Below, one piece after another: positions 47,241 to 59,901 of a stretch of 64,000 nt of DNA; position 1 is the stretch's first letter, and every line of letters starts with the position of its first letter. Origin of the DNA: Galeruca laticollis (taxonomy: Eukaryota; Arthropoda; Insecta; Coleoptera; Chrysomelidae); NCBI GenBank assembly GCA_963921935.1, contig OY998175.1, positions 163,368,809 through 163,432,808 of the forward strand. The letters are read 5' to 3'. Both the position numbers and the translations under genes were made by a program. The notes under the pieces are model-generated. The model saw only the letters and a list, made by a program, of their open reading frames with translations. It was not told the DNA's origin and searched no databases.

Positions 47241-50200
47241 AAGGGCGTAGCCAGGATTTATAACAAGGGGGGAGCTAACCATGGTCGTCCAAAATGTAAA
47301 ATTTTATGATAAAAAGAAAAGGCAAATGAAAACAAAACTTTGAGATTTTAATTATACTTAAATTAAATTAATAACATTTTTCTTGGGCTTAAACTAAATT
47401 TATCCAAAACTTTCTTCACTATACAGTCCTGATTTTCCTTCAAAAATTTTCGATGCACACTCATCAATCACCACCCAGTGAGTCTGTCATCATCCATTGT
47501 ACTCCTGAGCCAGGTTTTTACCCTTCGTAGGGTACTGAACGATCTTTCCACGGTAGCAGTAGTAGATGGGAAAGCACTTAATATTAGCAGTGCGTGCCTT
47601 GTTGCAGGGAAAAAACATTAGCTTCCTTCCAAAGTGCAGCCACTTCAATGTCCTTTAATTTGTCTTCTGCTAAATTCTTTTTCTTCCACATATTGTACCA
47701 CAAATCTAATTATGCAGAGACATCACCCAACTTATAAAATTCCATGAAAGATTCTGCATTATTTTTGAAATCTTTTGACGCCATTTTGAGCATGCTTGAA
47801 GGATGAAGATAAGTTAAAGCAAAAGCAGGTATATTTTCGTCGGAGAATCTAACATCCAAAGACGAAGTTAAAGAATCAAGATAGGGGATGATTATTGACC
47901 GCTTCCAGTATTCAACTGCAGACTCAGGTGGTGGATTACTTCTGTGTACTTGCTTTTGAGTGACTCGTGGTACGTACTGACAACTCAACCCCTACTTTCA
48001 CTGCGATATCAAGTGATTTTTTAAATAAATCATAAGAAACATTTTCGACATCTTGTCGATCTTCTTTGATTACATCTAGAATATTATCAATATGTTTCTT
48101 TACCATAACCAAATCCATAATTTTGCCTTGTAAAACGTTTACAACGAGTTCCAAAATTGCAGAGTATCTTGCAATTATGTTTAAGCCTAAGATGAATATT
48201 GGTTTAGTAACTGCACCGTGCAATTGGTAGGCAGATTTTCTTGTTGCATAGTTTCCTTCGACAGATAGATGTTCTAGTGCTTTAACAATGTCAGTGAAGC
48301 TTTCTGAAAAAATTTTTATGCTCTTATATTTTTGCGACCATTTGGTCTTACAGAGCCTTGGAAGATTTGGAACCGATTTCCTACGGGCTGGCAATTCACG
48401 AATGAAGGTTATTGTGTCTTTAACCGTTGCAATTGTGTTTCTTATTTCTGGTAGCTTGCTAGTGTCATTGACCACAAGATTTAGTCTGTGGCTGGAGCAA
48501 TGGAAAAATAAAGATTTAGCGTACTTTTTTTAAGAATGGCCTGTACACCACCTTCTTTGCCGGCCATCGTGGAACACCCGTCAAACCCGAATCCCACACA
48601 ATTATCGGCGTAAAAATTATTGTCTTCTAAAAACTTTGAATTGCGCTAGCGATTGTAGAAGCATCTTGACATTTTAACTCAATGTAGCCTACAAATTCCT
48701 CCCTGATTATTTTTTGACTTTCATCATAGAACCTTAATCCAATAGAAATCTGCTCTTTTCCACCGATATCTGCTGCTTCATCAGCCATTACAGCATAAGC
48801 TTTTGCCCGTTTACAGTCTTCGATTATTTTTTCTTTGATAACTTCATCGCATAATTGTATGATCTCATTTTGAATTGTTGGTGAGGTATAGACTGCGTTT
48901 TTTTGACATTTATTCAAGTGGCTCTTTAGCTTCTCATCAATCTTCAAATTTAAAAGGTCAAAGATAACTCCCTCATTTCCTTCTTTTCCTCTAAGCGGCA
49001 AATCATGAATTCCACAAAATATTATGCATGAAATAATTGCTGACAATATTTGTTTATTTTCTTCAATAGTCTTATGGTGCCCTATTTGCAACTGGACATC
49101 AACAGGAGCATTTTCAAGAAATGCTTTTGTAGCAGCTGTTGAAGATTTGTGGTAATGGCTGCCAACGTGCTTTCTACAATCTTCATGTACATCCTTAAAC
49201 ATCATGTAAGGCCTTACCATGAATTACCCCAAAACTCCCTTAATTGTAGCAACTCTTGGCGGAAATAAAAAACAATACAAACATAGAGCACCTTTCAAAC
49301 GACTTGAGTACACCAGCCATGGAGTATATTGATCTACCCAGCGATGGTTTAATTTTCTTTTCAAGTGAATGGCATCAGAAGCAAAATCGTAATTGGATGA
49401 TGGAACCCAAGGGTTTTGTCAACAATTCCTTCTTTTTTTCAGAAGGCAAGTTATTGGCACAACTAACATAACGACCAATGTCATTTTCATGGTAGCCATC
49501 GCGTTCTTCAGTTTGTTTAGAACTCCCAGTTCCAGAGACAGCTTCATGTAGATTTGAAGAACTAGTTGAGCCTCCTTCAAAAATAGATTCCGATTTTGAT
49601 GTTCCGACCATTTTATTTTCATCTTCATCACAATCATTGCTTCCACTTCCACTACTGTCATCATGAACTTTTTTCGGTTTTAGACATTTTTGACCTAAAA
49701 ATAATAACCTAATATCATTCTTGTTCTTAGTCCCTAGTATAAAAATTAGTATAAAACAAAACTACCATGTGGCGTGGATATACTATATCTGATGTTAATA
49801 TTTTTTCTCTAGATTAAAAACACAAAATGAAATTAGTAGTACGTATAAAGTGCTGTTTGATCTTTAATATGTGAAAATTTCAAGTTTTTATTTTTAGTCT
49901 CATTTGAGTATCAGCTGTCAAAATCGGTGCATTATTGTAATTTGTTGTTATAATTAGATTAGAAGGCAAAAAAGTCGGCATCATAATAATGAAAAATATA
50001 TAAAATTATAATAATAATAATGCACAAAATCTTTTGCCAAAGCTAATAAAAATTGTTTCACGAAGATACAAGCAAAGAGTAAAGAGCAACTGGCAATTTT
50101 GTAAAGGGCTGCAATTAAATTTTTTTCCAAACGTTGCGATACAAAAACGGCCGACAATTAAAAAAAATAATTTTGAACAAAAATTAACATCGGATATAAT

Positions 50201-50586
50201 ATATCTACATTATTTTATTTGGTGCTGGTCGAGCAACCAATTTTCAAATTTTTGGACCATTTCTAATGGAATGACTCTAAAGTTTTAATTAACAATTTAA
50301 TTTTCTACTGAAATTATTCAACTTAACTTTTTGTAACCAATATCTGATATCCATATTGTCTTTTCTGTCTCTTTATTCTGTGGTAAAACTATTGTTACGG
50401 ATTTTCCCTCTTGTTTCTCGTGCCTCGCTTTCTATTCGCCGTATGCAACTTCGTATCCTGAACTATGTACTGTACTGTATATTTTAGATTTAATTTTTTG
50501 TTTATTAAAATTTAGAAATTATTTAATTTATTTTGGTTCCAGGGATGGCAGTTGCCCCTCCCTGCCCTTCTCTGGCTACGCCCAAG
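47241..50586 (-). mobile_element. hAT element of the ZMYM/DUF4371 type, about 3.35 kb
   Basis: Ends carry GGGCGTAGCCAG as inverted repeats (47243-47254 and complement at 50572-50583). CACACTGAT flanks both sides (47232-47240 and 50587-50595), giving the 8-bp target duplication of hAT elements plus one matching base. The transposase runs leftwards and is broken. The 5' third (49680-50570) is AT-rich and non-coding. Confidence 0.93.
47450..49664 (-). pseudogene. hAT-ZMYM transposase, multiply frameshifted
   Basis: The order is an N-terminal acidic/Ser region, then DIGRYVSCANNLPSEKKKEL and, after a one-base shift near 49418, PWVPSSNYDF, RWVDQYTPWLVYS and a TTF-type zinc-finger region (CLYCFLF). 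A stop follows near 49222. The DUF4371 part has FLENAPVDVQLQIGHHKTIE, YAVMADEAADIGGKEQISIG (first Asp) and CVGFGFDGCSTMAGKEGG (second Asp), then FHCSSHRLNLVVND after a shift near 48530. The hATC dimerisation tail, ALLILSAFPSTTATVERSFS then TLRRVKTWLRSTM, lies near 47580-47480. The parts add up to nearly a full-length family member. Confidence 0.92.
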
Positions 50587-50595
50587 CACACTGAT

Positions 50596-52120
50596 CTTCA
50601 TTGGGTTAAGGTTAAGAGGACGAATATTTTTTCTTGTTCCTTGTGTACTATAAAAAAATAAACTTCGCTCTTTTTATTTTCAATGCATTCTATTATAATT
50701 TGTTATATTGTTAAATTTCATTTGAAAAAAATTATTATTGTTATTATTATGTCAAAATTTAAATTATATATTTAGAATTATACAATCACCTTTTAAAAGT
50801 TATATAAACTAACCCTAGTTTCTATTTTGAAAACTGTTACATGATGTAATTGAAAACGTTTTTATAAGGAATATCTCATATAAAATTTTAATTCCATAAA
50901 TATAAATTATCATGGATATAATTAATTATTAATGTATGTTTCCATGGATACTAACAAATTAATTTATCGTTTTTATTCGAAGGGCATGGTAATTATTAGG
51001 TAGTTTCCTATTATATATAAATTAGAAACATTTGTCATTCTCCTTCTTAAAAAAACTACGCCGATCATTCAAGTTTATAAGTAACGATTTCGTCTGTTTG
51101 ATTAATGTTATGTTGGCCCTGAACATCAGACTTATGTTTATCGAAGATTTGAAATTTAGATCACTTGAACTAAATATATATCAGTCACCTCTTATCTAAC
51201 TCGGTGTTGATGATAATATTTATTTTTAATTGAAGTGCATTAATACAAAATTAAGGCCCAGTCTTTTCAAGTGCGTATAAAGTGGACAATAACTGACTGG
51301 AAAATAAATGTAGGTATTAGGAGGTCTAGTTCAACAAATAAAGTGTAAATGTCTTTAAATGACTTTAACCATTGATTTATTATTCGGTGAATTAACATAA
51401 CAAAAATAACTATTTTAACGTTGGCTGCAATAAAATTGCAATAACTGACTTCATAATATGTGTAGAGAAAGATAGTTTCTTGCACAACGTGTATATGATA
51501 GAAAAGGATAAACAAATGTTATGTTTCGCGGTCGCCTTGTAAGTTGCAAAATAGATTTTAGGTTAGCTGTCACCTGCTTGACAGCACTGAAATCAGTATT
51601 TCATATTTCATGTAAATATTTGAAAAAAAATGGTGTAATTGTATCGAAAACGGCGTAAGGATTCTCTCTAATCCCATCTTTCAAAATCTACTACTTCTTG
51701 TACCTCTTGGTCTTCGAGTTCCTCGAAATCTTTAAAAACATTCATTTCAAAATAAATGTAACAGTTTTTATGTAAACTAGTTTTGAATCGCCAACACTAC
51801 TCAATTAATTAAAGAGAGAAACACTCAATTCGTAGTTAATCGGCTGTAGTTGGTTGTTATTCACAACCGGAACAAGTTTATTTACTAAGTAACAAAAATT
51901 TATACTGTATTAACTGCTCCGAATTAGCGTTAACACTAGATCCAAATACGTATATATCTTGCTCTGCCAACATTCCATGCGTTTACATGCAACGAATATA
52001 CTGCAGCTGTTTATAAGAAAAGTAAAGCTCGGCCTTTTAAGATTTTTTCAAAAAACATTGAATACCAAAAAGTATTCGCTTTAAACAAATGAAGCAGACC
52101 TTTATTTTGAAAATAAAATT
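50596..52120. other. AT-rich spacer, no gene seen
   Basis: An acidic stretch on the minus strand near 51735-51680 (NVFKDFEELEDQEVQEVVDF) may be a coding relic, but it is too short to assign. Confidence 0.4.
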
Positions 52121-52124
52121 GACT

Positions 52125-54096
52125 GAAATCAGGACCTCTGAAGGAGGCGACGCACACGATCCGATTGTTCTCACAGTAGACAAGACAATCAGCCAAAACA
52201 AGAAAGAAAACGAACTGGAGAAAATTCAGAAGAATTGCAGGACAAGCCATAGGAGCGATAACGCCGAAACACTAGAAGAACAAATCTGTTTCTTCGAAGA
52301 TGCACTAACAGTAGCACCATAACGACCGTAGCAGACAAATATGGCAGATTCAAAAACATAGATGACGACCTAAGAAGGGAAAAGAACCGTGTCAGGAGGA
52401 CTGCACGACGATGAAATCCCACGAATTGAGGAGAGTAAGGGAAATCATGGAGGAAATTCAAGAAAAACTAAAAGAACACTGGAGCGAAGAATGGAACAAA
52501 CGAATCAACGAATTAGACCCGCAAAAACCGGGGATATGGAATATTGCAAAAATTCTGACAGAGGATAAAAACCGATACCGCCGATACATAGAGAAAACGG
52601 GATGGTCTACACCGATGAAGAAAAAGCGGAGGCGGAGGCGGATGAGAGACCCAGTTTACATTGAACGAACACCCCGACGAGTGCATGGATTTATCAGACA
52701 TAGCTGAAGAATGCATCGCCCAATACTTAGAGGAGGAGCACGAACCCCTGGGGTTCGCAACTCCGCTAGAAGTAAAGGAAATGCTGAAACTAGCATCAAA
52801 GAAAGAGGCACCTGGAATAGACGGAATCACAAACAAAGCGCTGAAAAATATTGCCAACAAAGGTATCACGTACCTAACAAATACAAAGGTATCACATACC
52901 TAACAAATATCATTAACGGCATGCTAAGGACGAAATACTTTCCGACAAGATGGAAATCCGCAGGAATAATCATGCTGAGAAACCCCGAAAAGAACCCAAC
53001 ATCCCCGCAAAATTACAGACCAATCAGTTTGTTATCAGCTATGAGTACAATAGCTGAAAGAACAATAATAAGGATTCTAAACGAACAAACTAGTGTTATA
53101 AACGTGATATCAGACGAACAGTTCGGTTTCAGGAAAGAACATAGCACCGAACAACAAATCTTTAAACTTGTAGAATATACAACTCAAGGCTTCAATAGAA
53201 AAGAATCAACAGGAGCGATGTTCCTCGATATATGTAAAGCCTTAGACCGAGTATGGCACGATTGACTACAGGCAGGATATACAAAACCTCTCATAAAACT
53301 CCTGAACAGCTATCTCAAATAGAGAAAATTCCAAGTGAAGGTAGCAAACGAAATATCAGAAATAGGCCAACAAGAAGCGGGCGTACCGTAAGGAGCAGTA
53401 TACAACAACGCTATACAACATATACACTGCAGACATCCCGAAAATAGAGAGCACCATGAATTCACTCTACGCCGACGACACCGTCATAGTCACAAGATGC
53501 GTGAAAATGAAGAACATCACAAAAAGACTGCAAATAGCCGCAATGTCGACGAATGGAAAATAAAGATAACCAGCGACTAGAAGAAAAAATAGAAATCGAC
53601 GGAGAAGAAATCGAATGGGAAGAAAAAGGGAAATATCTAGAAGTAACGATAGACCAGGGACTAACATTTACCCAACATGTGAAAACCATGGTGGACAGAA
53701 CGACGCAAGCGAGGGCAAGACTCGGCGGACTGATTGGCAGAAAAAGCAATATCAATCTTAAAACCAAGTTGAGGTTAATAAGAAGCATCATCATACCGAT
53801 AATTACGTACGCCTCAGTCGCCTGGGGACACACATGCAACACCAACAGGAAGAATCTACAGGTCCAACAAAACATATCCATAAGACAAGCGACAAACGCC
53901 TTCTAGCGCAAAAGATGCGATGAAATGTACGAGGAAACCCAAGTAGAAAAAGTACTAGAAATAATAGACGCAAGAGAGAGGAAACTCTTCGAAGAACTAA
54001 AAAACCACCCTAACACGGAACTTAGGGAACTAACGAACTACAAGAAAGAAGACTACCGGAAGTACAGAAAACCAAGAAAACAATTAGAAGAATAAA
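52125..54096 (+). pseudogene. Jockey/R1-like RT polyprotein, broken
   Basis: RT motifs in order: APGIDGITNKALKNI, FPTRWKSAGIIML, NYRPISLLSAM, EQFGFRKEHSTEQQI, AMFLDICKALDRVWHD (motif A Asp kept), a damaged motif B, and NSLYADDTVIVTR. The thumb region follows: KYLEVTIDQGLTFTQHV, IIIPIITYASVAWGH and a basic tail ending near 54093. Frameshifts lie near 52330, 52640, 53270 and 53560. A direct repeat of GGTATCACRTACCTAACAAA at 52861 and 52888 is a small internal duplication. Confidence 0.87.
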
Positions 54097-54131
54097 CAGC
54101 ACAAAAAGAAAAACTCCAACAAAAAAACCGT

Positions 54132-54260
54132 GCAAGTGAGCAATCGCTTGTACATAAAAAAAACAAAAAAAGCCCTGCAGGCGAGCAATCGTCTGTACAC
54201 CAAAAAAATAAATACAAAAAATTGAGCAGGCGAGCAATAGTCTGTACACCAAAAAAACAA
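54132..54260 (+). repeat. 3' UTR tandem array, three units of 45-49 bp
   Basis: Units start GCARGYGAGCAATMG at 54132, 54177 and 54226 and continue YTGTACAYMAAAAAAA. Such repeats near the 3' end of a non-LTR element may be template-slippage products. Confidence 0.85.
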
Positions 54261-54489
54261 TGGTTTCCACAAGGACAGAAAAGGAGGGAGATTAGATTAC
54301 GTTTGAGAGAGGGTATCAATAAGGATATTGATGAAAGAGGTTTAGAAGATCTATGGGAGAAATGGAGAATCGGAAGACAGCGTATATATATGTGGATTAG
54401 TACCATATCCTGCATAACTGTTGATAATTCGTTATACTTGTTTGATGGTTGCATGTTACTACTGAAATCTACAATGCATGATTTGGAAT

Positions 54490-54600
54490 TACAGGTTGTC
54501 AAATTAATTTTAAGTGAATGTAAACGATGAGTACTCAGTGTGTATATGTTTATTACACACTGAGTACTCGTCGTCAACATTCACTCAATTGACAACGTTG
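54490..54600. repeat. foldback hairpin, about 50-bp arms
   Basis: GATGAGTACTCAGTGTGTA (54526 onwards) pairs with TACACACTGAGTACTCGTC after an 8-nt loop. Outside, AGTGAATGT/ACATTCACT and TTGTCAA/TTGACAA also pair. The element is 230 bp downstream of the Jockey-like 3' end. Confidence 0.88.
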
Positions 54601-55608
54601 TAAACGCAGTTACCGGGTAGAGCAGGGACATACATTCCGCATGCAAAGTTTTAAAGGTTGTGAGGCTGCTAATACGTACGAGGGTAACACAATATTTTGA
54701 ATTTGGATTTGAAAATAATAAATTGTGGCATATGTATAATGCAATATAAAATCGAGTTTACAAAATAAAATAACATTAATGTGCTCTTTATTATTAATTA
54801 AATAAAAAAGGGAATAAAAACCATTATATTTTTCTATGAAAATTGGTTTTTTTGTACAGACATAATTATTTATTGCTTCAAAAACCATACGGGGAATTCT
54901 ATAATTACCCTTTATTATTTTATGTGATGTAAATAATAGATTCCAAGAAATATAAACTTTCACCTTAACTTCAAATTAATGTCTTTTAAGTGGTTCCTTC
55001 ATAATATTCGCCATTGAGGTTTATTTGTATATAATTTGAAAGTCAGGTAGATTTTGTAGATAAAGTGTACAATATGATAAGGATTGTTAAACGACTTTCT
55101 AAATTTAACAATGGCCAACAATTTTTCCTATCTGTTCGTAGTAATAGCTAATGACATACCTACCTGTTAAGATTTCTAAAATTGTTATTCTTAATAATAT
55201 GTAGTAGATAATAATGTAAAAATTCGGGTTTATACATAAAAACAAATTGGGGAAATCGCCTTTAGAGATGGTCTAATAAGTATACTAATAATATAAATAA
55301 AATATTAAAGCTTTTTTGTGGTAGATATTTCTTCTTTCATATGTAAATTTTTGGGTTTTTTGCAAATATTTACTATGGAATTAGAACATCCCTTCACACT
55401 TCTTACAGAGTTAGGACTGGCAAAACAAAAAAATCTTGGTTCTGGGTGCCGTCAATTATTGTTTATTTAGAACTATGTACAGATGTGCTACAAATATTAT
55501 ATTACTCTAGTGGAATTCGCCTCTAATATATACAATTTTATAACACCTATTTACATTTTTACATTTGTTGCGTTTAATGTATTCAGTCATACCCCCTACA
55601 AACAATCA
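54601..55608. other. AT-rich spacer
   Basis: No supported gene. The 117-residue frame on the minus strand at 54610-54963 has AT-biased composition and no recognisable motif. Confidence 0.45.
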
Positions 55609-57766
55609 CTATAATGAAAAATATGTTTTAGATGTACAGGGATCATCAATAGTAAAATAATTATGTGCATCTACAAATGATTCTTCAAAATCACTTTCTA
55701 TATCAACTTCATCATCCTCGCTATCTATGTCTTCGGTCAAATTAATAATAATATTATCTACAACAGTATCTACAAGTGGTTCATTGTTCATAAATTCATC
55801 GTCAATCTTTTTAACATGGTCACGTCAACTTTCCAACCATTTGCAGAAAATGTGTCAAAAAATTCATTACAAAATTCTTTCACCTTTGTAAAAATTAAGG
55901 TAACATTTCGTTTGGCCACATATTCTTCAAGTGCCGCCCAAACACTTTCGATCGGATTTAAGTCCGGGTGATAAGAGGGTACCTTAAAACTTGCAATCCA
56001 TGTCGAATAAACAATTAATCAATTTTATAAGTTTTATATTGCGGTTTGTACATTTTTGCAACGTTATAAAGATCCGGTTTTAACATTTGTTCACTGTAAT
56101 ATATGTCTCTTTCAGAAAGTCAGTTTTTCAATTCTTGTTTAGTCCAAGCAGTCGTAGGTAATTTTTCATTTAGAACATTGTGATATGGGGCGTTATCAAT
56201 TACCACAACAGCGTTTTTTGGTAGGTTTGTAATAAGTTTTTGTTGTACCCACTTCTCATAATTTTCGTACGCCATTTCATTATGATAATCTCCTGTTTTT
56301 GACTGGGAGTTCCACATAATACCAGCATTAGGTACAAAACCATTTTCACTTCCTGCATGCATAATGATGAGCCTATTACCTTTTGAAACGGGTTTTCTTA
56401 ATCCTTCGAACTCTTGTCACTCCATCCTTTAAGGTGCGTGTGACATGAATAAATGTATGTATCATCCATATAAATGATAGGTTAGTTCTGTTCTCTGCAC
56501 TTTTTTATGTTTCTTAAATATAGTAGGCGTAAATGTCTGATTTCGTGACGTTCCATTAACAAACTTCTGTTGTTTTTCATGTTCGTTCAACGAAACCCCC
56601 CAAAGAATGTATTTGTTTCCACAGAGATTCGCGTCTTCCTGCGAAGCCATAACTATCTGCAAAGGTTTGGTGTGCATTTCTTATCGTGGGTACTTTTTTC
56701 TCGGATATGCGATAATTTATTATGCACCTTCTAAGCACAGTTTTGTCAAACTGATCCATACGGATACTGGACGTTCTTTGTTTTTTAGTAGGCACTTCCT
56801 GCCAGAGCTTCTTTTTTAATACGGTAAAGTGTTCTTTGGCTAACTTTCGTAGCATCAGAAACTCGTTCAATGACCTAACAATAAAATAAGTCGATATAAA
56901 TGTTGTATTAAAAGTTTTACTCATGTGAATTTTTATACAAATAAAAACCGTTCTTTGGAATAAAAATTTTTGTCGTGGTTTTCGGCCATTTAAAAGAAGT
57001 ATTAAATTTAAAATACTCTATTACGTTTCAGTTCATTAGTTGTTTTAAACGATCTTTAGATTTTAGTTCAAACATATTTTAATATGACCAAACCGCAATT
57101 GTAATTGAAATCGGAAGATGGTTCAAAACAAATAATAAAACCGAAACGTAATAGAGATAGGTATGAAATGAGTATAATAATTATAATTATAAGCTAAAAA
57201 ACCTATTACATTTAAATAGGTACTTACACAAAATAAACATGTGCCCTTTTATATGCTCTTGTAGACAGAACCAGAATAGTTATTTATTCCATAAGTGCAT
57301 AAAGTGGTGCTTTTTTTCACGAATGGAAAAATTGACGCATGAGCCGCAGGCATGCAAAAAACAAAAAAGTCTCATTTAGGTTGCTCTAAATGGACTAAAA
57401 ATGGCGTCGATTTGTTTGTCATGATGACATATCGGTGCATAAAGTTGACACATGAGTGCATAAAATTGACACATGAGTGCATAAGATACTTTGTCTCACC
57501 CTAATGTCACTTTTTTAAATCGTTTAACAAATAAATATTTTATGTAAGAAAATCGATTTAAAAAATTTACTATCGAGTGTAAATTTGTTAAATAATTACT
57601 TTGGTTTAAAAATTTTATTGCAATAATTAAAACTTACCTTTGTTAATGGAATTGTCGACTTGCCATTGTTTTCCTCTTCTCTCATGAAATTTGAAACGTT
57701 CATAATTATTTCACGACACTGCTCACTCAACATTTTATGAACAACTTTACTTTCTGGAGTCGCCAT
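55609..57766 (-). pseudogene. IS630/Tc1-mariner-like transposase, two exons, frameshifted
   Basis: Exon 1 (57766-57638) encodes MATPESKVVHKMLSEQCREI and ends IPLTK at a GTAAGT donor, exactly 43 codons. Exon 2 begins at 56874 after a TTAG acceptor: VIERVSDATKVSQRTLYRIK, a helix-turn-helix, then RMDQFDKTVLRRCI. The catalytic part shows IYMDDTYI (first Asp), RLIIMHAGSENGF, GDYHNEMAYENYEKWVQQKL, VVVIDNAPYHN (second Asp) and HPDLNPIESVWAALEEYV (third acidic residue), then an acidic tail ending at 55609. At least five shifts or stops separate these segments. No terminal repeats or TA duplication could be identified. Confidence 0.9.
56875..57637 (-). other. intron of the IS630/Tc1-like pseudogene
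   Basis: It is bounded by GTAAGT and TTAG in phase 0, 763 bp long and AT-rich. It contains a 21-bp tandem repeat at about 57435-57482 (GTGCATAAARTTGACACATGA), with weaker related motifs upstream near 57335. Confidence 0.8.
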
Positions 57767-58348
57767 AACAAGTTAGTAATACACAACCCCGGTAATCACA
57801 CTTTTCTCTGAACTGTACTGTCGAAACGAAGCTTACGAATTCTGCCAGCGAAGTGAGCTCTTGTAATCCGCATACGTCTTTGCTACGGCGCATCGGACGT
57901 TGCCAAACCTCCGACTGCCAAAATTAATTTGCCAACCTGTACCTGTTTGGCCTCAAGTTGATCTGACAGATCAACGATTACTGGAAGCAGATTAAATGAT
58001 CTGTATGAAGTGACTATATTTGTCTCCATTGTTTATATGGTATTTTTGATTAACCTCAACTACTTTTTTTTGGAGAATTTTGGTTGTTATTAGATTATAA
58101 CCAGGAAACTTTCTCGTGTTCAAAATCTTAATAGCTTTCGTTGTTAGAGAACCAAGAAAATGTTTCATATTAATTTCATGTTTAGTAATTTTTTTCTAAT
58201 TGATATGCAAATGCTGCGACTTTATTTTTGTTGTTTTTTAACCAGTAACTTTTGTCATTGAATATGTATGTGTAGATTTTTCATTGGCATTTCATAATGA
58301 GTATTTTGTCGCTTCTACACATACTCACTTCCGTGAAATTTAATTGAA
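57767..58348. other. spacer, 5' flank of the IS630/Tc1-like pseudogene
   Basis: Contains the likely promoter side of the transposase and a GC-richer stretch at 57830-57950. No gene seen. Confidence 0.4.
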
Positions 58349-58627
58349 ATGGTTGCTAAATTTAATGTTAGTCATTATCATCACCAAAGAGCCGTTCAAT
58401 TCCTCCTGTTTTGCTGTTACTTTCCGACTTCGAAACTGCGACATTTTTTAAACTTGATCGCATTGAGCCTGGTTTTCATAGAGGATAGTGAACAGGCCAG
58501 TAAATGTTTCGAGTTACTTAGAGTCTTAGGTGATGCTTTAAATATTTTATGCTCCTTTGCATTGCGGACAGATCAGTGGGTAGAAGAGTTGGAGTCTTTG
58601 GAAGATTTATTTATCTTGAGTCTTTAA
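58349..58627 (+). CDS. unrecognised 92-residue frame, possible exon or relic
   Basis: The protein starts MVAKFNVSHYHHQRAVQF and ends WVEELESLEDLFILSL. It is mostly helical by composition, with leucine-rich amphipathic stretches and five Cys. Base composition is closer to coding sequence than its AT-rich surroundings. I do not recognise a family. It could be a decayed exon of a larger protein: a plausible AG lies just before SHYHHQRA, but no downstream donor in frame was found because the frame ends in TAA. Treat as tentative. Confidence 0.35.
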   Translation: MVAKFNVSHYHHQRAVQFLLFCCYFPTSKLRHFLNLIALSLVFIEDSEQASKCFELLRVLGDALNILCSFALRTDQWVEELESLEDLFILSL

Positions 58628-59430
58628 GACGGCAATTTCCAAACTTGTGATGCCCAACCTGTTAAGAAAACTTCATAAATAAGATTTGACAAGATGAAAA
58701 AATTGAATAATATTCTTCACAGTTTGATAACATTTAGTAAAATTCACTTATATTTATTGGTTTTATCAAACTTTACCTTTTTTCTCCCACATTCTGTTTT
58801 ATTTAAATGCTAAAAAATGTGATTTATCAAAAGAAATTACCTAATTCCAAACAAAGTGATTGTGGTATTATACAATGATACAATGTGCAATCTTTACAAA
58901 ATGATTAGCATGTTGGTTATAATTATTACAAGAAAACAATGATTAATTTAATGGGAAATAATAATTTGCACAATATATCGGTATTTTTAGTAGATTAACC
59001 GCTTTAAGTTCACGGTCATGATCAGAATTTAGTCTTAGTTATTTTCGTTTGTTTATTCATGCGATTTAAAGACATTTTCCGTTGCTATGAGTAAAACCAA
59101 TTCAATAATTAACGCGGGAAAATTATAATCGCATAATATGAACATTGTTTGTTATAGTGACCGTGTATTAGTACCCACAAATTCATTTCATAGTAAAAAC
59201 ATATTTTATAACAAACAGTATTGTTTTAAATACATCAGCAATAGTTATATATAGTCCACAGTTGATTACATCCCCTTTAACGCATAGCAATTTTACGGGG
59301 TTTTGAAAGTTAGGACAACATCTTTTTTCTAGCTAAAGTTATTTTGTTGCAAATCTGGATTAAAATTTATGATGTAGACGTCTCTACATCTAGTCGGACT
59401 TCAATTTGTCAAATATAGAATCTCGATTTA
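58628..59430. other. AT-rich spacer, no gene seen
   Basis: No coding frame, terminal repeat or RNA signature found. Confidence 0.5.
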
Positions 59431-59845
59431 TGATACGGTTTCGAAATCGCACACTGGTGTAGTCCCTGAATACGACTCTGTCTAATGCTATGTATGAAAG
59501 TTGAAATGTTGGCGAAGGCGCATTGATTTCTTCGAACTGTTTATCATTATATTTTGTGACTAGTCTTATCTAGAGACTTCCAGGAAGGTCGATTGTTTTG
59601 GGAGCCGCAATCGAGAAGTTTCCGGAATAAAAGGCACCTAATAATAAAGACTATCTACCTGCGGGAGATTTTATTATTTGATCTCGTGAGATAAACAGTA
59701 GTCTAAGTAAATCAATAGTAGTGAAGTGTTTATATAAATTAGTGCAAGTGAATATACTGTGTATTTCATATAAATTAATGAATATTTGAGTGAATAAATA
59801 AATTAAGTGAGTAGACATACAATGTGTATAAATTTATCCCTTTAG
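59431..59845 (+). repeat. candidate solo LTR (copy 2)
   Basis: Diverged relative of 30581-30940 in the opposite orientation. They share CGAAATCGCAC near the start, TATGAAAGTT, GCAATCGAGAAGTTTCCGGA followed by ATARAAGGCAC, GTATTT..TATAA blocks, and TGTGTATAAATTTAT near the end. The terminal CA is not preserved here. Confidence 0.5.
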
Positions 59846-59901
59846 TCGTAAAACATTTTTAAATAAATAAGAAAAACATAACAATTCAATATTGTGCAAT
59901 A

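Larger units (their letters stand above)
52125..54265 (+). mobile_element. 5'-truncated Jockey/R1-like non-LTR retrotransposon
   Basis: The coding part begins at the end of the endonuclease (AHDPIVLTVDKT, where SDHxP is usual), so the 5' half is gone. It continues through RT and thumb to a stop near 54093, then a 3' UTR with a short repeat array (54132-54260). Base composition is more GC-rich than the surroundings. There is no clear A-tail. Confidence 0.88.

Noticed and set aside
54053..54580. 175-residue minus-strand frame, Cys/Phe-rich
   Set aside because: Its repetitive Cys/Phe composition comes from the 3' UTR repeat array of the Jockey-like element and the adjoining hairpin.
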